This document shows positions 8,539 through 16,975 of a DNA stretch of 64,000 bases, in pieces. The DNA is from Diplocloster hominis (GTDB lineage: Bacteria > Bacillota > Clostridia > Lachnospirales > Lachnospiraceae). The notes beneath the pieces were generated by a model, which was not told where the DNA came from, did no database searches, and saw only the letters and a program-made list of their open reading frames with translations. The first letter of the stretch is position 1; every line of letters begins with the position of its first letter. The translations under genes and the position numbers were made by a program. The DNA is taken from NCBI RefSeq assembly GCF_032380655.1, contig NZ_JAWDIY010000001.1, forward strand, positions 1 through 64,000. The letters are read 5' to 3'.

Positions 8539-9609
8539 ATGAAAAGAAAACTTTTATCCATTTTATTAGCCGTTACCTTAGCTGCTGGTATGATGACCGG
8601 CTGCGGCAGCAAAGAAGAAGCACCCGAAGCCGCACCGTCAGCCGCACCTGCTGAAACCGCCGCACCGGAAGCCACCCCGGATGCCGCTCCTGCGCAAAGC
8701 CCCGCAGCAAACACCGATCAGACCGGTACCGGCAGCGCAGACGGATTAAAAATCGGTGTATGCTACTGTATGTTAAGCGCCCCTGCTGTAAAAGTATTCG
8801 CGCAGGGCATTCAGGAAAAGGCAAAAGAACTGGGCGTGGAGCTCATCGAACTGGATGGCGGATTCGATGCATCCAAGCAGACCGACCAGATCAACTCCCT
8901 GGTATCTCAGAAGGTTGACGGTATCGTCTTAAACCCTGTTGACGGAACCTCCATTATCCCTGCGGTAAAAGCTGCGAAGGAAGCCGGAATCCCGGTCGTC
9001 ATGGGCGCTATGGATATCGACGAATCCGGCAGAGAATACGTAGTCTCCTTCGTAGGAGCCGATGATAAAGACGTGGGCGCCGCGGCCGGCAAAAAGATGC
9101 TGGAAACGCTGGGCGACAAGGGCGGTAAAGTAGCCATCGTGGAAGGCACCGCCGGAACCTCCGCCGCCACCCTGCGTACCGAAGGATTTGAGGAAGCCGT
9201 CAAGGACAGCAGCATCGAAGTGGTTACCAAATTATCCGCTGATTTTGATAAGGCAAAAGCAATGTCCATTACAGAAGACATTTTAACAAAATATCCGGAT
9301 CTGTCCGGAATCTGGGTACATGACGATACCATGTGCGTTGGTGTCGCACAGGCCATGAAGTCTATGGGATACACCGGAGAAGACTTAAAGGTTGTCAGCT
9401 ACAATGGAAGCAAGAACGGCGCAGACATGGTGAAAAGCGGCGAGATCGTGGCAACCAGCGTACAGCCCCTGGTGGATGAAGGCCGTACCTCTATAGAAGT
9501 TCTGGTAAAAGCCATAGGCGGCGAAACCGTGGAAACCTGGTACAAGGATAAGATTGACATGCTGGACGCGAGCAATGTAGACAGCTATGATCCTGCTTTG
9601 CTCTGGTAG
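8539..9609 (+). CDS. Ribose-type ABC transporter substrate-binding lipoprotein
   Basis: A 356-residue protein with a lipoprotein signal (hydrophobic core then MMTGC). A low-complexity Ala/Pro/Glu linker to about residue 70 is followed by a periplasmic-binding-protein type 1 fold: GLKIGVCYCMLSAP, later VDGIVLNPVDGTSIIPAVKA and GIWVHDDTMCVGVAQAMK. It would deliver a sugar or similar small ligand to the ATPase and permeases encoded just downstream. Start supported by GGGAGG 9 nt upstream. The ligand cannot be inferred from sequence alone; RbsB- and YtfQ-like proteins share these features. Confidence 0.87.
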   Translation: MKRKLLSILLAVTLAAGMMTGCGSKEEAPEAAPSAAPAETAAPEATPDAAPAQSPAANTDQTGTGSADGLKIGVCYCMLSAPAVKVFAQGIQEKAKELGVELIELDGGFDASKQTDQINSLVSQKVDGIVLNPVDGTSIIPAVKAAKEAGIPVVMGAMDIDESGREYVVSFVGADDKDVGAAAGKKMLETLGDKGGKVAIVEGTAGTSAATLRTEGFEEAVKDSSIEVVTKLSADFDKAKAMSITEDILTKYPDLSGIWVHDDTMCVGVAQAMKSMGYTGEDLKVVSYNGSKNGADMVKSGEIVATSVQPLVDEGRTSIEVLVKAIGGETVETWYKDKIDMLDASNVDSYDPALLW

Positions 9610-9620
9610 GATGGCAGGCC

Positions 9621-9663
9621 AGCTGAGGATGGGGCTTAAAGCTTGCCCCATCCTCAGCTTTTC
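9621..9663 (+). terminator. Intra-operon hairpin after the binding-protein gene
   Basis: Perfect 15-bp arms AGCTGAGGATGGGGC and GCCCCATCCTCAGCT flank a 9-nt loop, followed by a short TTTT. Such partial terminators or mRNA-stabilising hairpins commonly raise binding-protein levels above the membrane components. Confidence 0.65.
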
Positions 9664-9724
9664 ATTCGATCAAAAAGAGCGTGCCGGCTGCGGTGCGGAT
9701 AGATTGTAGAAACGGAGAATGCAT

Positions 9725-11230
9725 ATGAGTACAGACGATTACATTCTGAAATTAGACCATATTGAGAAAAGCTTCCCCGGTGTGAAAGCACTCAAGGACA
9801 TCACCCTTCATGTCAGGCGGGGCGAGGTCCGCGGGCTTGTAGGGGAAAACGGCGCCGGGAAGTCGACGATGATGAAGGTATTGACCGGGATCATCCCTAT
9901 GGATTCCGGACAGATTACGATAGATGGACAGGTGGTTGCCATCACTTCCCCCTTACACGCGCAGTCTTTGGGACTGAGTATTATTTTCCAGGAATTCAAT
10001 CTGGTCAATTCCTTAAGCATCGCGGAGAATATCTATGTGGGACGTCTGCCGAAGAAAGGGCTGCGGGGAATCCAGTGGAAGAAAGTCCATGAAGACGCAA
10101 AAGCGCTTCTTAAGCGGGTCGGCCTGGACGTGGACCCCTCTGCCCGGGTAGGTTCTCTAAGTGTGGCCGGCAAGCAGATGGTGGAGATCGCCAAAGCCCT
10201 GTCCCAGAATTCTAAAATCATTATCATGGACGAGCCCTCCGCCACCCTGACAGATAAAGAGCTGGAACATCTCTTCGGCATCATTGATGATCTGAAAAAA
10301 CAGGGTGTCACCGTGATCTACATCTCCCACCGGCTGGATGAGATCTTCCGGCTGTGCGACAGTGTAACCGTTATCCGTGACGGGGAGGTGATCGATACGA
10401 ACCCCACCGGCTCCCTGACCAAAGAACGGATCATCTCAAAAATGGTGGGCCGGAGTATGGATCAGGAATACCCTGTCCGGGCAGGCGCCTGTGGGGATGA
10501 GGTGATACTGGAGGTCCGGGACCTATGCCGGAAAGGGGTATTTGAACAGATCAGTTTTTCGCTGCATAAAGGGGAACGGCTGGGAATCGCCGGCCTGGTC
10601 GGCGCCGGACGTACCGAGATCGTCCGCGCCATCTTCGGAGCGGACAAACTAACCGGCGGGGAGATCCTTCTGCACGGGAAGCCGGTTACCATCCGCTCGC
10701 CAAAGGAAGCCATCGCCCACAAGATCGCGCTGGTCACAGAGGACCGCAAGACCCAGGGCCTGGTGCTGGAGAGCTCAATCAGTGAAAATACCACGCTGGC
10801 CGCCCTGAAGAAAATCTGCCGTGCCGGATATGTCAACCGCAGGGAAGAGAACGCCGTCGCCGCACAGTATGTGGATACCTTAAAAACCAAAACCCCCGGC
10901 ACCAAAGCGCTGGTGCTGAACTTAAGCGGCGGAAACCAGCAGAAGGTCGTTCTGGCCAAGTGGCTGTATACTGACGCGGAAGTTCTGATTCTGGATGAGC
11001 CCACCCGCGGGATCGACGTGGGCGCCAAGTACGAAATCTATCAGCTCATCAACCAGCTGGCGGACAGCGGGAAGGCTATCATCATCATTTCTTCCGAAAT
11101 GCCTGAGGTCATCAGCATGAGCGACCGGCTTCTGGTCATCCACGACGGAAAATGCAAAGGGGAATTGACCGGAGATCAGAAAACCGGTGAGAATATTATG
11201 AAATACGCGATACTGGAGGAGGGCGACTGA
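9725..11230 (+). CDS. Sugar ABC transporter ATP-binding protein (double ABC, RbsA/MglA type)
   Basis: This 501-residue protein has two fused nucleotide-binding domains. The first has a complete Walker A (GENGAGKST), a degenerate signature LSVAGKQMVEIAKAL and a Walker B ending in IIMDEPSATL. The second has an atypical Walker A (GLVGAGRTE), signature LSGGNQQKVVLAKWL and LILDEPTRGIDVG. This asymmetry is normal in the ribose/galactose importer family. The ATG at 9725 is preferred over 9719 because the GGAG at about 9714-9717 has proper spacing only to it. The stop overlaps the first permease start (TGATG), implying translational coupling. Confidence 0.9.
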   Translation: MSTDDYILKLDHIEKSFPGVKALKDITLHVRRGEVRGLVGENGAGKSTMMKVLTGIIPMDSGQITIDGQVVAITSPLHAQSLGLSIIFQEFNLVNSLSIAENIYVGRLPKKGLRGIQWKKVHEDAKALLKRVGLDVDPSARVGSLSVAGKQMVEIAKALSQNSKIIIMDEPSATLTDKELEHLFGIIDDLKKQGVTVIYISHRLDEIFRLCDSVTVIRDGEVIDTNPTGSLTKERIISKMVGRSMDQEYPVRAGACGDEVILEVRDLCRKGVFEQISFSLHKGERLGIAGLVGAGRTEIVRAIFGADKLTGGEILLHGKPVTIRSPKEAIAHKIALVTEDRKTQGLVLESSISENTTLAALKKICRAGYVNRREENAVAAQYVDTLKTKTPGTKALVLNLSGGNQQKVVLAKWLYTDAEVLILDEPTRGIDVGAKYEIYQLINQLADSGKAIIIISSEMPEVISMSDRLLVIHDGKCKGELTGDQKTGENIMKYAILEEGD

Positions 11231-12183
11231 TGAAAGCGAATGTGAAGAAAATAATATACCGTTACTCCAGCCTGATCTTACTGTTTTTATTTATCCTGAT
11301 CGCGTCCATCTTCGCGGAAAACTTTTTTACGGTCCGGAACCTGACAAATGTAGTGCGGCAGAGCTGTGTACTGGGCCTTTTGACCGTAGGTATGTCCTTT
11401 GTGCTGATCTGCGGGCATATGGATCTGTCCATCGGCAGCATTATGACTTTTACCGGGCTGATCGCCATTTCCTTCGGGACCCGGATGCCGGCCGGCGCTG
11501 CGATTGCGTGCGCGCTGCTGGTGGGTATCTTATGCGGAGCCGTGAACGGACTCATCATCACTCTGACGCACGCCAATTCCGGCGAATCGCTGATGATTAC
11601 CTTTGGTACCCAGCTGTTGTTCTCAGCGGTCAGTCTTCTCTACACGGGCGGTTTCTCCCTGTCCGGGAGCGAATCAGATTTTTATAACGCTCTTGGAACC
11701 GGCAGCATCGGCAAATGGCTCCCGGTACCGGTATTGATCTATATCGTTTTCGCAGTATTACTCTGGGTGCTGGAAAGCAAGACTTCCTTCGGCCGGCAGA
11801 TGCATATGATCGGGTTTAACCCCGTGTGCAGCCATCTATCCGGTGTGCGCACCGGCCTGGTGAAAATGGTCTGCTACTGCATCTCCGGCTTCTGCGCGGC
11901 GGCGGGAGCCATTATCCTGACTTCCAGGACTCTGGGGGCTACACCCACGGCCGGGGTCGGCTATGAGATGGACGCCATCGTGGCAGCCGTTCTGGGCGGC
12001 ATCAGCCTCTCCGGCGGCCTCGGGAGCATTGCGAAAGCTTTCGTAGGCGTCATCACCCTGAGCGTGCTGAGCAACGCTATGAATCTCTTCGGCTTCCAGT
12101 CCTTTGACCAGAGCATCGTCAAGGGCTGTGTCCTGATCGCGGCCATCGCTTTCGACGTATGGAACCGCAAGCAAACTGTCTGA
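11230..12183 (+). CDS. Ribose-type ABC transporter permease 1
   Basis: A 317-residue inner-membrane protein of the RbsC/BPD_transp_2 family with about 8-10 hydrophobic helices. VLICGHMDLSIGSIMTFTGL and AAVLGGISLSGGLGS are the family hallmarks (coupling region and the conserved GG loop). It pairs with the second permease 18 bp downstream to form a heterodimeric channel served by the double ATPase. Two different permeases, as here, are common in this family (for example YtfT/YjfF). Confidence 0.88.
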   Translation: MKANVKKIIYRYSSLILLFLFILIASIFAENFFTVRNLTNVVRQSCVLGLLTVGMSFVLICGHMDLSIGSIMTFTGLIAISFGTRMPAGAAIACALLVGILCGAVNGLIITLTHANSGESLMITFGTQLLFSAVSLLYTGGFSLSGSESDFYNALGTGSIGKWLPVPVLIYIVFAVLLWVLESKTSFGRQMHMIGFNPVCSHLSGVRTGLVKMVCYCISGFCAAAGAIILTSRTLGATPTAGVGYEMDAIVAAVLGGISLSGGLGSIAKAFVGVITLSVLSNAMNLFGFQSFDQSIVKGCVLIAAIAFDVWNRKQTV

Positions 12184-12201
12184 GAGAGGGAAGGTGATAC
12201 T

Positions 12202-13137
12202 ATGACGAAAGTAAAAAAAATAATTGCGGAGCAAAAAACACTGGTCTTTTTACTGCTGTTAGTCATTCTGATGGGTATCATATCTCCTTTCTTCCTGACT
12301 GGAGATAACATCGTAAACGTGCTGGTACAATCCTCCATCTACGGGATCATGGCCTGCGGTATGACTTTTGCGATCATCGGCGGAGATTTCGACTTATCGG
12401 TGGGGTCCACCATGGCCCTGTCCGGCCTGACAGCCATCCTGTGTGAACCTTATGTGGGGCAGGTACCTGCTATGCTGCTGGCGTTACTTGCCGCCGTGGC
12501 GGTCGGACTGGTGAACGGGTTACTGGTCGCCAAATGCGGGATCAGCTCCTTTATTGTCACCATCGGGACCTCCTATATTTTCAAAGGGATAGCACTTAAG
12601 ATATCAAGCGGAGATCCCATTGCCAGCTCGAATCCCTGGTTTGGGCGGCTGGGGAATGATAAGCTCCTGGGGATTCCGTATCTTGTGATTATTATGGTTC
12701 TTCTGGTTCTGATTACACACTATGTGCTGACGGCCACCAGGTTCGGCCGGAATATCTATACCATCGGCGGCAACATGGAGGTCGCGCACAACAGCGGAAT
12801 CCGCACTGCCTTTTATAAGACTTCGATCTTCGTGTTAAGCGCATTTACAGCCGGGATCGCCGGTATATTGAACGCGTCGAAGTTAAATACCGCCTCCGCT
12901 GTGCAGGGCGACAATGCCGCCCTCTCCGTCATTACCGGTGTGGTGATCGGAGGTACCAGCCTGATCGGCGGAGTCGGGAGTATCGGGAAAAGTATGGTCG
13001 GGATACTGATCTTCTCCGTGATTACCAATGCCCTGGATTTGATGGGCGTGTTCTCTTATTATCAGACTGGGATTCGGGGACTTATGCTGATTGTTATCAT
13101 CGGCATGGAAGCTTATGCCCGTTACCGGGAATCCTGA
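12202..13137 (+). CDS. Ribose-type ABC transporter permease 2
   Basis: A 311-residue membrane protein of the same family as the gene before it. It carries FAIIGGDFDLSVGSTMALSG, VTGVVIGGTSLIGGVGS and multiple hydrophobic helices. A GAGAGGGAAGGTG ribosome region precedes the ATG. It is the last gene of the operon; palindromic GGGACATGTCC repeats follow at once and may end transcription. Substrate unknown. Confidence 0.88.
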   Translation: MTKVKKIIAEQKTLVFLLLLVILMGIISPFFLTGDNIVNVLVQSSIYGIMACGMTFAIIGGDFDLSVGSTMALSGLTAILCEPYVGQVPAMLLALLAAVAVGLVNGLLVAKCGISSFIVTIGTSYIFKGIALKISSGDPIASSNPWFGRLGNDKLLGIPYLVIIMVLLVLITHYVLTATRFGRNIYTIGGNMEVAHNSGIRTAFYKTSIFVLSAFTAGIAGILNASKLNTASAVQGDNAALSVITGVVIGGTSLIGGVGSIGKSMVGILIFSVITNALDLMGVFSYYQTGIRGLMLIVIIGMEAYARYRES

Positions 13138-13146
13138 AATTGATTT

Positions 13147-13227
13147 GGGACATGTCCATTCCGGTTTGGGACATGTCCATTTCAGTTTGGGACATGTCCA
13201 TTTGGTCTGTCAATCTGGACATGTCCC
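13147..13227. repeat. GGGACATGTCC palindromic repeat cluster, locus 1
   Basis: Three direct copies of TTTGGGACATGTCCATT are spaced 21 bp apart, followed by one inverted copy (GGACATGTCCC). The cluster lies between convergent genes. The same unit recurs at 16.9 kb and 23.1 kb. Confidence 0.8.
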
Positions 13228-13239
13228 AAATTATCTATT

Positions 13240-14118
13240 TCAATTCCGTCCGCCGGAGGCATACTCTCCGGCACATATATCCATCACATCCCGGACCGGC
13301 TGAATCAACGCCCGCTCATACTGGCATTTCCACTGCTGGCTGCGGTCAATTCCATTCTCCGAAATTCCATCAATCGTCTCGCCGCTCTTAATCGGAGCAT
13401 CGTTCTCAAAGATGTAGATCGCGGTATTATATGCATGATTCACCAACCAGTTCGGGTCCAGACCGTGGTAATGATATTGAACATCCGGTAGTCCGATCGC
13501 ATACAGCCCCAGTGTATCCACCACGCAATCCTCAGACCCTTCTATGGTAAAGAATCTGGCATTCACTCCGAAATAAATGAACCGCAGTCCATCGTCATAG
13601 GGATTCTCAAGCAGCTGCTCTCTGGTGAGCAGTTTTCCGCTGGCCGGGAACCATACCGCCTCGCACTCCGGCAGGAGCTTAAGCACCAGGTCCAGCCATC
13701 CCGCCAGCATATCACAGCGCTCCATATAAGGCAGCCCCGCCGCCAGAAAGTCAGCGAGGATCAGCTCATATCCGCATTCATCCAGAATCTGTCCGGCCTG
13801 GGGGCAGTCCCAGAACTGGCTTCTCTGAAACCCGTCTATACGTCCCTGGTCAAATGGCTGATAATCCATCATCATAACCTGTGCCGGTACCTTCGCCTCA
13901 TCCTTATATTCCACCAGATACCGGAACAACGCGAAGGAAGTCAGCTTATGATCCGCGTCCGTTACCAGATCGGTCCTTCCGTATCTCTTCTCCAGCTCCT
14001 CTTTCAGCGTTTCCGCCAAAGGGCGTTCCCCTTCCTCACGAAACAGCAGATGCATGTAATAGACATGTGAAAAGTCTGCTTCTTCCTTTGTGTTCTGCCG
14101 GAATGTTTCTTTCTCCAT
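13240..14118 (-). CDS. DUF4261 domain protein
   Basis: A 292-residue soluble protein with no signal peptide. The C-terminal half contains VNARFF, then DTLGLYAIGLPDVQYHYHGL and NWLVNHAYNTAIYIFEN, the pattern I associate with DUF4261 proteins of Firmicutes. A GAGAGGAAAG ribosome site precedes the ATG. The biochemical function of this family is not established. It is followed downstream by the repeat cluster and convergent to the ABC operon. The spacing to the arsenate-reductase-like gene upstream is short (about 30 bp), so they may be co-transcribed. Confidence 0.7.
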   Translation of the reverse strand: MEKETFRQNTKEEADFSHVYYMHLLFREEGERPLAETLKEELEKRYGRTDLVTDADHKLTSFALFRYLVEYKDEAKVPAQVMMMDYQPFDQGRIDGFQRSQFWDCPQAGQILDECGYELILADFLAAGLPYMERCDMLAGWLDLVLKLLPECEAVWFPASGKLLTREQLLENPYDDGLRFIYFGVNARFFTIEGSEDCVVDTLGLYAIGLPDVQYHYHGLDPNWLVNHAYNTAIYIFENDAPIKSGETIDGISENGIDRSQQWKCQYERALIQPVRDVMDICAGEYASGGRN

Positions 14119-14151
14119 ATTTTTTCTTTCCTCTCTGGCCTCCGTCTGCCT

Positions 14152-14508
14152 TCAGCCTAACTTCGCATCCCATTCTGCCTCTTTAAATCCGACCAGCACA
14201 AAGTCGGGGCCCACAATCAACGGCCGTTTCACCACCATCCCGTCCGACGCCAGTACCTCAATCATCTCATCCTCACTCATATCAGGCAGTTTATCCTTTA
14301 ATCCCAGCTCTTTATAGACCATGCCGCTGGTATTGAAAAACTTCCGGACCGGCAGCCCGCTTCTTGCGACCCACTCCTTTAGTTCCAAAGCTGTAGGCCG
14401 TTCGTCCTTAATGTGACGGTCATCGAAAGAAATTTCGTGGGCCTGCAGCCACTTTTTTGCCCTCTGGCAAGTAGAACATTTCGGATACTCAATAAATAAT
14501 ACATTCAT
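14152..14508 (-). CDS. ArsC/Spx-family thioredoxin-fold protein
   Basis: A 118-residue protein starting MNVLFIEYPKCSTCQRAKKW. The CxxC (CSTC) lies at the N-terminus of the first helix, followed by the ArsC-family pattern HIKDERPTALELKEWV and VKRPLIVGPDFVLVGF. Proteins of this group include arsenate reductase, the RNA-polymerase-binding regulator Spx and uncharacterised relatives (YffB-like). No ars genes are adjacent, so an arsenate role is not supported by context. The start at 14508 is chosen because GGAGG lies about 8 nt upstream; the longer reading frame to 14586 lacks such a site. Confidence 0.8.
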   Translation of the reverse strand: MNVLFIEYPKCSTCQRAKKWLQAHEISFDDRHIKDERPTALELKEWVARSGLPVRKFFNTSGMVYKELGLKDKLPDMSEDEMIEVLASDGMVVKRPLIVGPDFVLVGFKEAEWDAKLG

Positions 14509-14708
14509 ATGATTTACCTCCAGTACCGCAATTACAGCGGCATAAATTTTATAGAAAACGGCTTGTACACCTTTTCTCCCATACATTGCGGAATAGTTTA
14601 ATTTAAAACCTTTCCGCTCTATTCATTGACTCCTTTTTCTTCTCATGATATCATTAGATCGAATCTGACACAATTCAACTATAAAGCAAGAAATACCACA
14701 CAATAAAT

Positions 14709-14872
14709 CTGACTATTTATCATGCATCCCACGTATGCGGCTAAAAATCAGCCGCTAAGTGCTCATAGCGATAAAAAATAGTAGCGCTCGAAAAAACCTC
14801 GCTGACTATTTTTCATGCATCGCACGTAAGTGCCTATAAAACAGGCACTAAGTGCTCATAGCGATAAAAAAT
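14709..14872 (+). repeat. Dispersed repeat family 1, two tandem copies (B1, B2)
   Basis: B1 (14709-14780) and B2 (14781-14872) share CTGACTATTTxTCATGCATC, an ACGTA...hairpin and CTAAGTGCTCATAGCGATAA. B2 also has the full AGTAGCGCTCGAAAAAACCT arm. The spacer 14509-14939 has no other content I can name, except a small hairpin CCTTCTC/GAGAAGG at 14896-14920 in the leader of the next gene. Confidence 0.75.
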
Positions 14873-14939
14873 AAAACCATTGAAATTTACAGGAACCTTC
14901 TCCTATTGAATAAGAGAAGGCTATTTGAAAGGAACCTAT

Positions 14940-15656
14940 ATGGACAGCCAGCGGCCAAATCTGCCCTCCAATACAACTGAATTTATAGGAACAGCCGTAC
15001 TGGATACCATCGGTCTGCTCATTCCAAATATCGATCCCGCGCTTCAGGCCCATACCGGTTATAATCCCCGCTACCGTTCTCTGGGGGTATTCAGCTCCCG
15101 TACCGGCGCCGCAGGCCAGATTATGGCCATCGATGAAGCGGTAAAAGCCACAAACAGCGATATTCTGACCATCGAACTTCCCCGTGACACCAAAGGCTGG
15201 GGCGGCCATGGAAACTATATCGTACTGGGTTCCGAAAGTGTCTCCGACGTACGCCGGGCCATCGAGATCGGACTGGAACTAACCAACGTTAACGCCGGTG
15301 AACTATATATCAGCCAGGCCGGTCATCTGGAATTTGCCTATTCCGCAAGGGCAGGCGCCGCATTGAACCAGGCTTTTGATGTCCCTTACGGGCAGCCTTT
15401 TGGATTCATCTGCGGATCTCCTGCGGCCATCGGACTGGTGATCGCCGACACCGCTATGAAAGCCTCCCCTATCGAGATCGTAAAATACATGACGCCCAAC
15501 ATCGGGACCAGCCACTCCAACGAGGTTATCATCGCTGTGACCGGGGACGCTTCTGCTGTAAAAGAAGCTGTAATAACAGCCCGCGAAACCGGACTGCAGC
15601 TGCTGAATTCCATGGGCAGCATCGCTAAGTCTCCCACCGGCATTCCTTACCTGTAA
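14940..15656 (+). CDS. pduB: PduB-type bacterial microcompartment shell protein (orphan)
   Basis: A 238-residue protein with two BMC-like halves. Key segments are TTEFIGTAVLDTIGLLIPN, SRTGAAGQIMAIDEAVKATN, IELPRDTKGWGGHGNYIVLG, ISQAGHLEFAYSARAGAALN and TSHSNEVIIAVTGD. These match PduB, the trimeric tandem-BMC shell protein of propanediol-utilisation-type microcompartments. The ATG at 14940 has an AAAGGA site 7 nt upstream; a TTG at 14925 is an alternative. No enzyme or other shell gene of a microcompartment is nearby; its neighbours are repeats and a drug/metabolite exporter. The gene is therefore an orphan whose partners may lie elsewhere in the genome. Confidence 0.85.
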   Translation: MDSQRPNLPSNTTEFIGTAVLDTIGLLIPNIDPALQAHTGYNPRYRSLGVFSSRTGAAGQIMAIDEAVKATNSDILTIELPRDTKGWGGHGNYIVLGSESVSDVRRAIEIGLELTNVNAGELYISQAGHLEFAYSARAGAALNQAFDVPYGQPFGFICGSPAAIGLVIADTAMKASPIEIVKYMTPNIGTSHSNEVIIAVTGDASAVKEAVITARETGLQLLNSMGSIAKSPTGIPYL

Positions 15657-15734
15657 GCGGCTTCAGCAGCCCCTGTAAACATCACCTGTCACCCATATGT
15701 TCCAAACCAGGTCAAACCAATCTTATTCTATTAT

Positions 15735-15826
15735 AATTGCACGCTATCATGATCCTTTCGGGAGGATGCGCGCTCCACGCCAGGCAAAGCACTCCGGCGC
15801 GGATAATGCCTCCCGACATTATAACA
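15735..15826 (+). repeat. Diverged copy of the 95-bp repeat found at 44.6-44.8 kb
   Basis: It shares the order CTATCATGATC...CGGGxGGATGC...CTCC(A/G)CGCCAGG(C/G)AAAGC, CTCCGGCGC and CCGACATTATA with the tandem array at 44641-44848. A degenerate copy of repeat family 1 follows at about 15852-15945. The spacer 15657-15984 holds no gene that I can see. Confidence 0.55.
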
Positions 15827-15984
15827 TAGAAAGCGGATTCTGTCCGGGTTTATGTAAAATAGCCGCGTTTGAAAAACCTCTCTGATTATTCACACATCAC
15901 ACGCAAACGCCCCATATGCGGTGTTAAGCGCTCAGAGCTATACCATTCCCGCCAGCAAAACTAACCGTCCCGAGGTGATTACCT

Positions 15985-16845
15985 ATGAAATCAGAATCCC
16001 GTGCCAAGGCAACACTGATCACTGCCATGCTTCTGTTCGGAAGTATTGGATTATTTGTAAAAGGAATCCCCCTGTCTTCCGCGCAGATTGCATTTACCAG
16101 AGGATTCATCGGCTGTTTGATTCTGCTTGCCTTTGGGTGTCTGGGAAAACAGAAGATGAACTGGTCCCGTATCCGTTCCAACCTGCCGGTGCTGTTCGCT
16201 TCCGGAGCTGCGATCGCGCTGAACTGGATTTTTCTCTTTCAGTCTTATCACTATACAACGGTACAGACCGCGACGGTCTGTTATTATTTTGCACCGGTAA
16301 TCGTAACACTGGTTTCACCCTTTCTGTTAAAGGAACGGTTGACGCCGCTGAAAGTGTTCTGCATCGCCGCTGCAGCTGTCGGCATGTTTCTGGTGGCTGG
16401 CGCCGGCGGAAAAGGCCCTTCCGAACCGGTCGGTATCGTCTGCGGTCTTCTGGCCGCCTTATTTTACGCTTCTGTTGTCGTGTTGAACAAATTCCAGCGC
16501 AACTTGACCGGAACGGAGAGTACTTTTGTACAGCTGGCGGTTGCGGCACTGTGTCTGCTTCCCTATGTTCTCGCTACCGGCGGTGTTGGACTTGGAGCCT
16601 TGCGTCCGCTTCCCCTATTTTTGCTGTTATTCATCGGGGTCGTCCATACCGGGATCGGATATCTGCTCTATTTTTCATCGCTGCATCAGCTCAAAGGGCA
16701 GACTGCTGCGGCCATGAGCTATATCGATCCGGTATCCGCGCTTCTGATGGCAGGGATCTTTTTGGGAGAACGCATGACTGGAATTCAATTAATCGGGGCC
16801 TGCCTGGTCCTCGGTGCCGCCTTTGCCAGTGAATATAAAAAATAG
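15985..16845 (+). CDS. EamA/DMT-family transporter
   Basis: A 286-residue integral membrane protein with about ten hydrophobic helices in two repeats. The first begins with TLITAMLLFGSIGLFVKGIP; the second contains GIVCGLLAALFYASVVVLNK and ends with GIFLGERMTGIQLIGACLV. These are the marks of the drug/metabolite transporter superfamily (RhaT/EamA), which exports amino acids or metabolites or imports nucleotide sugars. A GAGGTGATTACCT site precedes the ATG. No operon partner. The substrate cannot be predicted. Confidence 0.85.
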   Translation: MKSESRAKATLITAMLLFGSIGLFVKGIPLSSAQIAFTRGFIGCLILLAFGCLGKQKMNWSRIRSNLPVLFASGAAIALNWIFLFQSYHYTTVQTATVCYYFAPVIVTLVSPFLLKERLTPLKVFCIAAAAVGMFLVAGAGGKGPSEPVGIVCGLLAALFYASVVVLNKFQRNLTGTESTFVQLAVAALCLLPYVLATGGVGLGALRPLPLFLLLFIGVVHTGIGYLLYFSSLHQLKGQTAAAMSYIDPVSALLMAGIFLGERMTGIQLIGACLVLGAAFASEYKK

Positions 16846-16938
16846 TAGCGCATACGGGTGCTAAGTGCTCGTAGCTATAAAAAATAGGGACATGTCCAAT
16901 CCAAATGGACATGTCCCAAATCGATTTGGACATGTCCC
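16846..16938. repeat. Family 1 repeat fragment joined to GGGACATGTCC repeats (locus 2)
   Basis: A short family 1 fragment (AGTAGCGC...GCTAAGTGCTCGTAGCTATA) abuts GGGACATGTCC (16887-16897), which is followed by two inverted copies. It lies between the convergent EamA and ABC permease genes. Confidence 0.7.
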
Positions 16939-16975
16939 CTTTTGGTACTTTTGGGTTATGATGTCCTCTTCTTTT

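Noticed and set aside
13147..13227. Possible CRISPR array
   Set aside because: Only three direct copies with about 10-bp gaps and a palindromic core; there are no unique 30-bp spacers and no cas genes.
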